64,000 nucleotides of DNA, from NCBI GenBank assembly GCA_036362985.1, contig JAYGXS010000003.1:1005510-1069509 (forward strand). Reading direction: 5' to 3'. Within the stretch, counting starts at the first letter, position 1. The number at the start of each line of letters is the position of its first letter. The notes beneath the pieces were generated by a model. The model was not told the origin of the DNA. It saw nothing but the letters and a program-made list of their open reading frames with translations, and did no database searches. Made by a program: the position numbers and the translations under genes. Origin of the DNA: Ligula intestinalis. Its lineage: Eukaryota; Platyhelminthes; Cestoda; Diphyllobothriidea; Diphyllobothriidae. This document shows, in pieces, positions 13,801 to 23,229 of the stretch.

Positions 13801-16800
13801 TTAACTCATTGGAAGATTAAATGAAAGTGTTTGGAAATGTTAGCGGGTGATAACGACACCAGAGAAAGTTGGATACCATCAAGTCTTTGGAAAGACTTTT
13901 GCAGTTAAGATGCCGAATAACGAAGGAAAATACACGAATTGAATTTTGACAGAACTGTCTGAATAACAAGCTATATCCTTCTGAGTTTTACAAAGTGCTT
14001 CGACGAGGAAAATTACGACCAACTTTTAAAAACTTGGACCGTCTTACACTATCAAAAATAGAAGATTCTATTCAGTTGGTGGTTTACAACAAATCCTTTT
14101 TGTACCAGACAAAACATATTTTGGACAAGATAGGATTCTATTGCTGGTCTATCTTTATCAAGCATTCATATATCATACAAAAGAAGACCAGAGAAAAATT
14201 CCGAAGGAAATTAGTCAGGTCAATTTGTAATACGCCTACCGAGGATATATTCCCTCGTAACCCTGATGAATTCATCATGAATCATTCGGATATTAAACTC
14301 AACAAGTAGCAAACCGAGGCCCTATCATTAGGACTCGACTTTTGTTTACCTTACCAAAGAATTAATCCAGTAGAAGTTGAGGCACAATTTGAGGACTTGT
14401 ACTCTCAACTGACTGACTTAAAACCTAGATCCAATGATGACTTAGGTTGGATGAAAGCAAAATTCGTGGACATCGCACACCAATACCGTAGAGCTCCAAT
14501 AACACAACGCTCTCCCATAACTAAAGAACATACAATTGCTTTATCTGCATTAAAAAGGCACAAGGAAATAGTTATTTCCAAACCTGACAAAGGTCATGGT
14601 GTGGTTATCCTCAATCGCAATGATTACGTTAAGAAAATGGAAGCCATTTTAAAAGATTCCAGTAAATTTCGTCTAGAAGCAAAAGGTAAAGATGAAACCA
14701 AGGCATTGGAAGCCTCTGCCTGGAAAATGATCAAGCTTCTGTTGGATAATAATCTAATGGATTCCAAAACAGCTCTGTCCCTAAAACCCAGGGGTTCATA
14801 TATACCACGACTATATGGTTTACCAAAAACACATAAAAAGGATATTCCTTTACGGCCAATTCTATCCATGTCAAACTCACCATTTCATAGACTAGCACAA
14901 TGGCTTGTGAAGGAAATAGAACCAATTCGCAAAAGGTATTCTTCTTACACATTAAAAGATAGTTTCCATTTTGTGGACGAAATAAGACACCAAAATATTT
15001 CCGACAAACACATGATATCCTTGGACGTTGAGTCATTATTTACCAACGTTCCCTTGGAAGAAACTATTGATATAATTTGCACTTATTCTTCGGATACCCA
15101 TCTGGCCCCTGAAATATTACGAAACTTACTATAATTATGTACAAAGAATGTCCAATTTCTATTCAACGGACAATTATACCGACAAATTGACGGAGTTGCG
15201 ATGGGAAGCCCACTAGGACCTACCTTTGCTGACATATTTATGGGCCATTTAGAAGACAAAGTATCCAAATTGAACAAAAACACATTATACAGACGATATG
15301 TAGATGATATATTTGCGATTGTGGACAATCCAAGGGAAGCCGAAGGATTATTGTCTACAATGAACAGTCTGCATCCTAAGATAAAATTTACCATGGAACA
15401 GGAACAAGATAACCATTTTTCCTTTCTCGACGTTAACTTATCCAGACAGAAAGATGGTTCCATTACACGGACGGTCTTCCATAAAAACACCTGGAAAGGA
15501 CAGTATTTACATTATCTGAGTTTTGTTCCCATTCAATGGAAACGTAACTTGGTATATACTCTTTTCCAGAGGACCAGAATGATCTGCTCTACGGATACAT
15601 TGGATAATGAATTAACCAACCTTAAACGCACACTTATGAAGCTAGGATATCCAAGTCAATTTATAGACAAATACAATAAACCTCTCAGACCTAAATTGAC
15701 GCAACAATTAGCACCAAAAAAGCCCGTCTTCATTTCCTTACCATTTAAGGGCGACAACATACTAAACACCATCAAAAGACGCCTTCGTAATGCCATTGAA
15801 AGGACGTACTATGCTGCTGATCTGATAATATGCAATCTGACAAAGCCTTTACCAGTTCCTCATGCGAAGGATGCCATGCCGATGCACGCCACCTCAAACT
15901 GCATTTATGAATTTACATGTACTTGCGGATGCAAGTACATAGGGCGAACGCAGAGGCAATTGGCCACCAGAGCTAAGGAACATTTACCTAGCTGGCTAAT
16001 GAAACAGGAAAACAGAATTCCCCGATCCTCAATTACTGAACATCTGTTAGACTCGGGCCATTCTGTTGACCCCCAAACGTCCTTCCGAGTACTTGTTCGA
16101 GCACGAACAACTCGCACTTTACGCTACCTGGAGGCAGCCTACATACGGCGGGTCAAACCCGACCTATGTAAACAGTTGGAGCATGTAGTGAACCTAACTT
16201 TGCCTTGGTAACATTGGCTCCCTGTTTATACAGTTTTCTCCTAAGTTGTTACTTCAGGTGTTTTTTCCCTGTTATTTTTGCTGACCATAGCTTTTGAACT
16301 TCTCATGTTATTGATAAGCCACTTGGCCACTCCTTATGACCTTGTGTTGATATCGATTTTTCTGTACGAATTCATTGTGTATCTTCTCTTTTGTGATTCA
16401 CGTTGAGTAATGAGAGGCGGAAACTGACGAGCTCTCTCGAAATGATATGGATCCAATAAATCATTTTGCTGCTATTGCCATATTTAACATAAACATCACT
16501 GTTTACGATCTGAAGAAACGTGTAGCGGACCAGTAGTGAGTCGCGGCAGTCATAGTTCTAAATGGTTTGCCTAGGTAGCAAGAGGGGCCGCTATTTCTGT
16601 TTTCACTTAATTTCAGTCACAAAAAGACTCCATGACGACCCAGCAATTGACAGGGTGCCCGAGAGTTTCGATAAATTGTCCACACGAACTCCCTTTTCGA
16701 TCGGTCTCTCCTTAACATACTTCAAAAAGTTCTAAATGTCATCTTTATATTGTCAGGCCTCCTTATTTTCCCATCTTTTTTCAAAGGGATCGAGCAATGC

Positions 16801-19800
16801 GAATTTGCTTTGTTATGAGTGAAGAGTGCTTCTTGCATACTTAATATTTGTCAGTTTACGCTTTTATTAGCTTGATTAAAACTTATTGAAAATGGGCAGT
16901 TTATTGAAGATTTCTTCTATTTTCGGTAAACGTGAATGATAACGCCCTAGACTTTCAAATTATAATCTGCATCGATATATAAATTAAAAGCCTTTCACTC
17001 TTTGATAAATCGCTTCTTTTGCTGGTTGCAGATCTGAAAATCGTTCAACGTTTCTCTTTGCTTCGCATATAATAATGCTGGGCCTATTTTTATATTTTAC
17101 AGAAAGACGGATCCAAGATCAGCATACGCGCTCTTATGGACAAGATCCGAGATATCGTAAGTAAAATAGGCCTTGTATCACGGAGCCCAGTTAACAATTC
17201 GTAGAATTCTCTTGGAGGTATATTTTGATGGAAAACGTTTCAAGCCTTCAGATAATTTGCATTTTTTCATCTTAGACACATTTTCCCTCCGGCAAGTAAA
17301 AAGAGTTGATGCTTAACTCTACATTGAGAATCACATCCTGCACAAACGGAGCGTTCGCCTGAGCCTTAGCGTATGAACTTTTAATAGGCTGATAAATATT
17401 CGTTCACTTTTACATTCAATCTCTGCATTAAAACATATTTATTTTTAACGGACTGCTCTAGGTAAAAAATACACACTTCGGAAAGGTCATTTTTTGTACA
17501 GACTCTCTGTATTTACCTATTTAGGACGCAAAGTTTCTCCCTCATACCCTAATTCGAGTATGCATGACGCACTTTTAATCACGTGCTTATCTACGTCGTC
17601 ATGACAACGCACACCTTACGGTCGCCCAGGTTGCTTTAATTATCTTATGTGCAAACTGGGAAAGTGAGAGTTTGCTGGAGGCCTCCTAGGCATTCACAGT
17701 TTGATCGCCACATTTCCGTGCGTAGGTTCCGAAGAAGAAATTGTCTAAGGTCAGACTGATGAGCTTCGATATGCATTATTTTTAAGCATGGTGGCAATTT
17801 TCTGCAATCATCCTCTCAGTCGAGATTGCTTGTATACACTAACCAATAGGATATGGGAATACAACCGTTCCCACGCGCACAACAGGTGTTCTTTTGCTAA
17901 CTTCGAGGAGTGTTGCCAAGCCTGCTGTGCTAACTCTTAACATAACCTTCACTCTATACCTGACGACACTTTACCGAAACTAAAGCGGTTGAGTACCATT
18001 CCCTACTACTGTTCAGGGGCTAGGTAAGTATTCCTCACCCTCCTATACTTGCAGTACTTTTCAAACCAATAGCAAAAAGTTCAAAAAACATACATTATCG
18101 TAACGGGATAAGCTTAATATATTTCAATTCATGGGCTGAAATGTAAATATCATATAATACAATAAGAACACTTAAAATCATATCAATTTTCATTTAAAGC
18201 AGGAAAATAGTAAATAGTTTACGAATAAGAGGTCCAAAGCAGAACCTTCCTCAAAGGTGTTGATGTTGTCCAGATAAATACAGCAAGACAATGACGATAA
18301 CCAGATAAATTATTCTTCGATCAGTGTAACACTCAAAAAGAAATGGAGCGATTTGCGAATGTGTTTAGTTTTCCAGTATACTGGTAAATATATTACTTCC
18401 GTAGCTCTAAACGATTTTCCATGTCATGTCACTAACCTTTTAATCCATTCCAGTGGCTTTTATTGCTAGATTAAAATTGATGTCAGTAATCCTCGATATC
18501 AGCATGGGGTTTCGTGATAGTTTTTGAGTAATGCAAGCTTTGAAAAATTCCTACGTTAAACCCAATAGCATATACAGTAGGCGCCGCAGATCATGCAACA
18601 TTTCGACATAGGCGAAAGATTGATACTCTTTAGCTAATTGGTATTGACTCAGGTTGCGATATTGATTATCGTGCAGTCTATTCTGAAGTTTACTCCGTCA
18701 TGATAGGATGCGGGCTTTNNNNNNNNNNNNNNNNNNNNNNNNNNNNNNNNNNNNNNNNNNNNNNNNNNNNNNNNNNNNNNNNNNNNNNNNNNNNNNNNNN
18801 NNNNNNNNNNNNNNNNNNNNNNNNNNNNNNNNNNNNNNNNNNNNNNNNNNNNNNNNNNNNNNNNNNNNNNNNNNNNNNNNNNNNNNNNNNNNNNNNNNNN
18901 NNNNNNNNNNNNNNNNNNNNNNNNNNNNNNNNNNNNNNNNNNNNNNNNNNNNNNNNNNNNNNNNNNNNNNNNNNNNNNNNNNNNNNNNNNNNNNNNNNNN
19001 NNNNNNNNNNNNNNNNNNNNNNNNNNNNNNNNNNNNNNNNNNNNNNNNNNNNNNNNNNNNNNNNNNNNNNNNNNNNNNNNNNNNNNNNNNNNNNNNNNNN
19101 NNNNNNNNNNNNNNNNNNTTTGCTATCAAACAAGTACAAGAAATATTTTCTTCATGCATGTTTCCATATAATATATTTGAATTTATAAAGGCAGTCAAAA
19201 TCAATGATAGAAAGGCATACTACTGAAGTAGCCAGTGTTTACCGTTGACACTTTTTGCTGGTAGCCAGAATGAAGCTCGTTAAAAAGCCCGCATCCTATC
19301 ATAACGGAGTAAACTTCAGAATAGACTACACCATAATCAGTCTCAAAACCGGAGTCAATACCGAGTAGCGAAAGAGTATCAATCTTTCGCCTATGTCGAA
19401 ATGTTGCATGATCAGCGGCGTCTACTTTTCTTCTTTAAAAGCGAGTGTTTGAAGTTTGAACTTTTTTTAAGATAAGATTGCCTGAGATATCAGTCAAAAT
19501 TAAAAGTTGGAATCTATATGGGGATCCTAACTATGTCATATCGACCTAGTTTTCGTTTATCTTAGGTTTCCTAACGACTTTTGTGAGTTTTCGATACTCG
19601 TTCACAAGTGATAAAACCAGGAACATTTAGAAAGGCCTAATTAGTTCCGCCATCCCTTTATCATATTTTGTTTTCCTGGCCAACAGAGCTTGAAGGAGAA
19701 CAATACCCTGCTTGCTGGCTTCCGCGCCATATCAGGGAAGCACCCTGAATACATCTCACAGTGTGACCTGGGTCGCTTCCTCAAAAAACATGGCATTGAA

Positions 19801-19917
19801 CTCTCTGAGGACGACCTCTACCACTTGATGACGGTGTATGACAGAAAAAGACGAGGTTGCATAAACTACACAGACTTTCTTCAACAAACAATGAATGTGG
19901 TGAAGCCCGATCCGTGA
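1774..19917 (+). CDS. Multi-EF-hand protein, EFCAB6/DJBP-like, 5'-partial, ten exons
   Basis: Exons chained by GT/AG sites and matching phases: 1774-1815, 1932-2049, 4354-4424, 6363-6526, 7952-8103 (tentative), 8834-9160, 11803-11888, 13553-13649, 17103-17156 and 19687-19917 (TGA). Together they give about 446 residues. The chain contains repeated EF-hand pairs joined by basic helical linkers, the layout seen in EFCAB6 (DJ-1-binding) proteins, which are cilium or sperm associated in other animals. The loops visible (YDHAGPGLISKED, FDKKKNGYVQYTD, YDRKRRGCINYTD) keep the first Asp, the central Gly and a last Asp, but lack acidic residues at loop position 3, so calcium binding is doubtful. The first exon starts in phase (needs two bases from upstream), so the start codon lies upstream, perhaps outside the window. 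Seen: exons and phases. Inferred: family name and role. Confidence 0.8.
1932..2049 (+). CDS. EF-hand gene exon
   Basis: 118 nt after a CTCCTCAG acceptor, ending at a GTAAGT donor. It encodes a helix beginning MLQEPLRNLDAYVGDPRDLN and ending VKFYDIDS, then joins in phase 0 to MFKHYDHAGPG of the next exon. The combined segment is the first helix of an EF-hand. Confidence 0.75.
2050..4353. other. Intron of EF-hand gene
   Basis: Apart from the G-rich tract at 2.84-3.09 kb I see no exon, RNA gene or recognisable repeat here. Short open frames in it look like chance. Confidence 0.5.
2841..3085. other. G-rich tract in EF-hand gene intron
   Basis: Several runs of 4-10 G occur in about 245 bp (for example near 2861, 2946, 2991 and 3069). 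They contrast with the AT-rich surroundings. G-quadruplex formation is possible. No gene is recognised. Confidence 0.5.
4354..4424 (+). CDS. EF-hand gene exon with EF loop
   Basis: 71 nt between GATTTCAG and GTAAGT. It encodes MFKHYDHAGPGLISKEDF and the start of the exiting helix. It contains a degenerate EF loop (Asp1, Gly6 and Asp12 kept; no acid at position 3). It ends in phase 2 and joins 6363 to make the codon GAA. Confidence 0.8.
5070..5170 (-). repeat. tRNA-derived SINE-like fragment
   Basis: On the minus strand GTGGCTCAATAGTCAGGG resembles an A box and GGTTCGAGTCTCGG a B box, spaced as in a tRNA. There is no cloverleaf of good quality, so this is a SINE relic rather than a tRNA gene. 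Confidence 0.5.
5381..5445 (+). repeat. tRNA-derived SINE-like fragment
   Basis: GGTCCACTGGTTAGGGCAG resembles an A box and GGATTCAAGTC a degenerate B box. It lies close to the opposite-strand SINE-like piece at 5.07-5.17 kb. Confidence 0.4.
6363..6526 (+). CDS. EF-hand gene exon, helix and basic linker
   Basis: 164 nt. It encodes QGLKLIPQELDAVWRLMDKI, then a short segment resembling a second EF-hand (KYGHGQHKFRQVMRFLL) and an Arg/Lys-rich tail. The donor is GTACGT. It ends in phase 1, so an exon with length 2 modulo 3 must follow before 8834. Confidence 0.8.
6527..7951. other. Intron of EF-hand gene, nothing recognised
   Basis: There is no convincing exon or repeat. A slightly GC-richer stretch (7.2-7.9 kb) has an open frame of 90 codons that matches nothing I know. 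Confidence 0.4.
7952..8103 (+). CDS. EF-hand gene, tentative exon
   Basis: A stretch open for 152 nt between a pyrimidine-rich CAG acceptor and a GTGAGT donor. Its length is 2 modulo 3, exactly what is needed to connect 6526 (phase 1) to 8834 (phase 0). The predicted peptide (starting NQTVSYNWLMMTIKPLTS) has no motif I recognise, so support comes from splice sites and phase only. A different small exon, for example near 8530, is possible. Confidence 0.45.
8834..9160 (+). CDS. EF-hand gene, large exon
   Basis: 327 nt, 109 codons. It encodes a helical segment (SDIMAHMFAFAAIHDPNILK), a Lys-rich stretch, and the start of an EF-hand (IKETVLNNWVDIRNGFLWQD). The donor GTTTGT follows an AGG codon in phase 0. 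The 5' boundary at 8834 is chosen for phase; an AG at 8852-8853 would break phase continuity. A paralogous-looking helix plus degenerate loop follows the EFCAB6 pattern. Confidence 0.75.
9484..9770 (-). mobile_element. Penelope C-terminal fragment, degenerate
   Basis: The minus strand contains VDVNKAYRVIYKV. After a frame change it contains ATAEAIAIQITDPILGAQKA and VLRHLWP, the same order as DHRVDASEVFRVIYKV and ATAEA in the 0.5-0.76 kb fragment. It carries frameshifts. Confidence 0.5.
10641..10671 (-). ncRNA. Possible hammerhead-ribozyme-like core in Penelope 3' region
   Basis: On the minus strand CTGATGA (10671-10665) is followed by a short foldable segment (CTGG GGTT CCAG within GAG...CTC) and then GAAA (10644-10641). 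That is the conserved core order of hammerhead ribozymes, and such motifs are reported from Penelope-like elements. I could not find a convincing stem I or stem III, so this is a weak candidate. Confidence 0.25.
10840..11195 (-). mobile_element. Penelope GIY-YIG endonuclease fragment, second lineage
   Basis: One minus-strand frame gives KEFVYKIP, then SCDVVYSGQTGRRLRAHSLT (the VYxGQTxRxL GIY-YIG signature), RHAHKFAWDKTRIVATCPSK and a segment with EGREFLEAIYSDTS. It differs from the element at 14-16 kb. It lies in the intron between exons 9160 and 11803, antisense to the gene. Confidence 0.75.
11803..11888 (+). CDS. EF-hand gene exon
   Basis: 86 nt between CTTCTAG and GTAAGT. It encodes QLGRTFNFPLNEEELEDLAL followed by GFDKKKNG, the E-helix and loop start of an EF-hand. 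It ends in phase 2 and is completed by C at 13553 to give Tyr. Confidence 0.85.
12807..13206. mobile_element. 400-bp MITE with TA target duplication
   Basis: It begins TACAGTAGTTGCCGG and ends with the inverse of TACAGTAGTCGCCGG. The flanking TA fits a Tc1/mariner/pogo-type insertion. The interior repeats TTATTAAGCCC-like units in both orientations (near 12826, 12855, 12908, 13168). It has no coding capacity. It lies in the intron between exons 11888 and 13553. Superfamily assignment is inference from the TA and the ends. Confidence 0.75.
13553..13649 (+). CDS. EF-hand gene exon
   Basis: 97 nt between TTGCAG and GTATGT. It completes the EF loop and F-helix (VQYTDFLHAFGEG), then a linker ending HEFENK. 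Phase 0 at the end. The downstream intron contains the Penelope element. Confidence 0.85.
13863..16211 (+). mobile_element. Penelope-like retroelement (RT + GIY-YIG), three in-frame stops
   Basis: One continuous reading frame runs from 13863 to the TAA at 16209-16211. It is broken only by TGA 13947-13949, TAG 14307-14309 and TAA 15132-15134. It contains a PLE reverse transcriptase: KPDKGHGVVIL, then GLPKTHK, DVESLFTNVP, GSPLGPTFADIFM, and the catalytic YVDDIFAIV at 15297. Near the C terminus a Cys-rich motif (CTCGCKYIGRTQRQL, around 15918-15960) marks the GIY-YIG endonuclease typical of endonuclease-bearing Penelope elements. The end resembles CKQLEHVVNLTLPW. The element sits in sense orientation in the intron between EF-hand exons 13649 and 17103. 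With three nonsense codons it is probably inactive but young, as no frameshift was needed to read it. Confidence 0.9.
16212..17102 (+). other. 3' flank of the Penelope element and intron remainder
   Basis: No coding potential recognised. The first few hundred bases are presumably the Penelope 3' region. The boundary is not visible to me because no terminal repeat was identified. Confidence 0.4.
17103..17156 (+). CDS. EF-hand gene short exon
   Basis: 54 nt between TTTTACAG and GTAAGT, 18 codons (KDGSKISIRALMDKIRDI). Both ends are phase 0, joining the FENK end of the previous exon to SLKENN of the last exon. Confidence 0.75.
17157..18572. other. Intron of EF-hand gene, nothing recognised
   Basis: AT-rich sequence without a recognisable exon, repeat or RNA gene. 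Confidence 0.4.
18573..19427. mobile_element. Inverted-repeat DNA element containing an assembly gap
   Basis: The left arm 18575-18717 is matched in reverse complement by 19283-19427 with few mismatches, giving arms of at least 143 bp. The left end is TA then CAGTAGGCGCCGC with ATGCAA at positions 19-24. The interior is mostly 400 N. The right end has lost the terminal base and TA. It is probably a foldback or MITE relative of the elements at 23.9 and 34.1 kb. Confidence 0.75.
18719..19118. other. Assembly gap, 400 N
   Basis: Exactly 400 N, which lies inside the inverted-repeat element, a likely reason for assembly failure. Open frames through it are meaningless. Confidence 0.99.
19687..19917 (+). 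CDS. EF-hand gene terminal exon
   Basis: 231 nt after CCAACAG, 76 codons plus TGA. It encodes a final EF-hand pair: GFRAISGKHPEYISQCDLGR, a helix with LSEDDLYHLM, and the loop YDRKRRGCINYTD, ending VKPDP. It aligns in layout with the last EF-hand pair of EFCAB6-like proteins. Confidence 0.85.
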   Translation, partial: SLKENNTLLAGFRAISGKHPEYISQCDLGRFLKKHGIELSEDDLYHLMTVYDRKRRGCINYTDFLQQTMNVVKPDP

Positions 19918-20196
19918 ATCAAATCGACAGGAACAGGAGTAGATGGCGGAAGATCGTTTGGGCGACCACGAATGATGCCAACCTCAGTCACCTCTACAGA
20001 ATCAGATGTAACACGATTTTGCCTGTGGCTGAACCCATTACAATGCATATTCATGATAAGTGAAATTGTATCGGTATTACACGCATATGACTTGCGCTGA
20101 TGCGCTTGTTCAATTGCTGAAAATGTTCAATATGACTGCACGTCCCCTACTTTTCTTCCGATGCTGCACTTGAATATTAAAAGTGGGCTTCCGCAA

Positions 20197-20202
20197 AATA
20201 AA
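20197..20202 (+). promoter_or_regulatory. Candidate poly(A) signal of the EF-hand gene
   Basis: An AATAAA hexamer 280 nt after the TGA stop at 19917, on the coding strand. Candidate only, as no transcript evidence is available. Confidence 0.35.
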
Positions 20203-21056
20203 CATTTGTCTTGAATGCGTAAGCAATTGCCGAAAGGCCGTAACAATTACTACTCTGATAAGAAACCAGATTTATAAACTGGGCTTCGCTTATGCTTTCC
20301 AGATAGTGACATTCTATTGTAAAATTTTAGATTGGCATTACAGCAGACGTTGCATAAATATTATCAGTTTCAAGTTGAAAATTATTTAAAATAATCTATA
20401 ACTTCCTATAATTCAAGCTACTTCTTTTATTTCCATCGGCATGCCGTCGATTCTTAGTATGGTATCCTTTTTATAGGTTTAATTAGATATATTGTCTTTG
20501 TAAACTCTATAGGATACTCAAGTCACGATTTTACTCCTTCGCAGGACGTTTGCATTGACAAAATCACTGAGGTCCGTTAATCTTTTTTCTATTTATAAAA
20601 TATGATACCAAGATGTGTATGATATTTTATATGAAATTCGCGTGGTCTTGGTGGACAGAACAGATTAAATTGGAAAACTGCAATTCATTCTGTCAGAAAA
20701 AAAGTTGCCATGAACGTACTTTTAAGATTTTTCATCATCACGCAATTACAACGATATATGGGAGGATAGAAGGAACAGAAGTTTAAGCAACCCGGTATCA
20801 GCTTGTAGTCATAACAAGGGATCAGAGAGGGGAGAGGTAGGAAAAGGGTCCGACAATCAGCAACTGTTGCCCCGTCGTCAATGTCTCACGTTGTGGTAGG
20901 AAGCCTATGTAAGCATGGTGCGATGGACTCGCGACGTGTTCGGAGACATGTGGACACATGCTGAATTGGTATTACGCCAACGGAGCTGAGTGCCTGTACA
21001 AGACTTCCTGCAGGCTTCATTTCTGACGTTGTGGAACAAAAACTGGAGAAATTGGC
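20203..21056. other. Intergenic stretch, nothing recognised
   Basis: No gene or repeat is supported here. The end nearest 21 kb may be a decayed RTE 3' end. Confidence 0.4.
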
Positions 21057-22330
21057 TTATTGTCCTGTCCATGTTTTCTTGCTGTTTACAGTACTTGCAC
21101 TTGGGACGGCTGTCATCATGCTTAATCTAGCCGGCCTCAATAATGTCACGGATGGTACCCCTCCACACGTGGCGATTGGCGGCAGCGGATCTGGAAAGCT
21201 CCACCTCGCGATACAATTGCAGCCAGTGCGGACTGTTTCATTCGAAATAAAGTCAGTATACTGAACTCGCAGGATGGTCCTCAGACAACAGTGGTCAAAG
21301 ACATCCAGTCTTCGCGCATCTTCAGCGCACAAAGCCGAGCATTCACACCCATAGAGGTGGACTGACCAGATGCATGCATGTTATGCACGAATCTTCGTGG
21401 CGATGGAGATGTTGTATCGGATTCATAGGCACTTTCGAAGATCGAGAAAACCTAGCGAGCAGAATCAATGCGGTGGAAAATGTCGTCTCTGCTCTGCTCA
21501 TGCGGTAGCAGACTCACCCAGAGGCATTAAAAGCTGTCTACTTTTTCAAGTTGATGGGCATTAATCCCCAGGGGTGCCTTCTCCTAGTCAGGGATGCAGC
21601 TCGAGAATAACTTTGCCGTTCGGGTATTGATGGTCATGTCAACCAACATAGCGAACTCATTCACTCGTGACACTACAGACTGTAGATCACCGAAAGTTAA
21701 AGCTAGCAGCGCAATATCATCAGTGTAGTCGAGATTAGTCAGCCGGCGTCCTGGTGCAAGCTCAACACCGTCTTCTTCATGTAGGGTCTTCCCAAGAATC
21801 CAGCAAATGACGCTCTTAAACAAAATGGACGACAGGCCGCAGCCCTGTGGGGCGCCAGACCGGATATCGAACGTTTAATTGTTGTGGACCAGAATTCGTT
21901 CGGTGGTGGAACGACAGTAGGCCTTAATCATGGCAATGGCTTTGATCTGTACTCTATCTAGTTCTATTATTCGCCACAGGGAATCGTGGTGGATGAAATC
22001 GAACGCGGCGGCGAAGTTGACAAAGCAGACGGCTATCAGTTACTAGTAGCTATGGCGGAATTCCAGAATGCGCCTCAGCGTAAATATCTGGTGCGCACAT
22101 CCACCCCCGGCGCCGTAGCCGACTTGGTTGGGACGCGTCCTGGAGTCACGTACAGACTGGAACCGCCTGCGAAGAACAATAGTGAAGAGCTTTGCAGCAA
22201 CGTCGATAAGACTTATGTTGCGGCAGTTCTCATCTTATCTCCCTCCTGGTAGACAGGTATAAGGATGCCTGAGTCCCAGGCATCGGCAACGGCCTAGTCC
22301 CGCCACGCTTGTCCAATCATCTTATGAAAC
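21057..22330 (-). mobile_element. Broken RTE-type LINE fragment
   Basis: On the minus strand RT pieces appear in order: GAPQGCGLSSILFKS, then VELAPGRRLTNLDYTDDIAL (catalytic box YTDD), and after an internal deletion RRLDVFDHCCLRTILRVQYT with FISNETV. Upstream pieces (AAFD region and a finger segment near 22.0-22.3 kb) are frame-shifted. It lies between the convergent EF-hand and PPT1 genes. Confidence 0.8.
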
Positions 22331-22868
22331 CGAGGAGCCAGAGCGTCGACACACGTATACATTACTAATAGTCGCTCCTTCGAACACTCTACCTAGTAGA
22401 ACGTCCAGAAAAAAATGAAGCATAGCATCGAATGACTGGCAATAGTGACCCAGAATCCATTATATGACGCTTTATGCTTACTTTTGAGCTAATCTTAAGC
22501 ATTAACGTTAAACGGTCAATCTTAATTCAAATCACAAACTGCAACGCAAACCCAAAAATAACCTTTAAATCTCACTATAAGCCTAAGTTAACTGTCAACT
22601 CAAAAACTTAACCCTAAGCCCTTATCTTTTCCCCATCCGTAATCATTCAACCAACTCCCTACACTCAAACCCTAATGCCAATACCTATGGTGATTTTAAA
22701 AGTCTGTATAAAAATGACAAATCCTGTACCTAGATCTTTTGCGTAAACTGGGTGTTACATTTGTAGTAAGGTGGGCAAATTACACCTTCATAAGTCAGCT
22801 ACGTAGGCAGCTTTTGAGATGATGAGTGGATGGGCCAACATAGGATAAATCTACCGTATTTTGGCTCT
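22331..22868. other. Intergenic stretch, low complexity
   Basis: AC-rich sequence with scattered CCTAA-like words (22.5-22.7 kb). No coding or RNA feature is supported. Confidence 0.4.
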
Positions 22869-22874
22869 TTTATT
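22869..22874 (-). promoter_or_regulatory. Candidate poly(A) signal of PPT1
   Basis: AATAAA on the minus strand about 215 nt after the PPT1 stop codon. Candidate only. Confidence 0.35.
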
Positions 22875-23088
22875 ACTGACATTTGAAGCAAATACTTTCC
22901 ACGTTTTATATTTGCCGCGTGATTAACTTGAAAAGACAATCGTATGGCAAGGCAAAAAGGCCGATAATTCAGAATTTTGTATACTATGGTTGGCTGAATT
23001 AATTTGCAAAATTATCAATGTAGGAATTAAAAGGGGCTTTCGGCGCAGTGTCCCCTGTTTTTGCAATCAAACCTCCCAAATTACCAGT

Positions 23089-23229
23089 TTATGGTGATTT
23101 CACAGAGGTTAAAAATTTGCGAACAATTATGTGCCTGAACCAGCTGTCGGAAAAGTGGAGGTGGTCTCCTGGCAAGGGCAGCAGATGAAGCCGTCCGCTT
23201 TTATCCAGTGTTTGAAGACCCAATGTGTC
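23089..23229 (-). CDS. PPT1: PPT1 exon 7, catalytic His exon
   Basis: 141 nt after TTTTTAG, 46 codons plus TAA. It encodes [20 protein letters not shown], then [20 protein letters not shown]. The His of GDHL is the catalytic-triad His by alignment with PPT1. It ends TSVKSP. Confidence 0.93.
   Translation of the reverse strand, partial: DTLGLQTLDKSGRLHLLPLPGDHLHFSDSWFRHIIVRKFLTSVKSP

Noticed and set aside
18690..19226. Open frames of 149-172 codons across 18.7-19.2 kb
   Set aside because: They consist of the N gap and have no real coding sequence.
22500..22720. CCTAA-rich stretch resembling telomeric repeats
   Set aside because: The words are irregular and scattered, with no tandem TTAGGG array.
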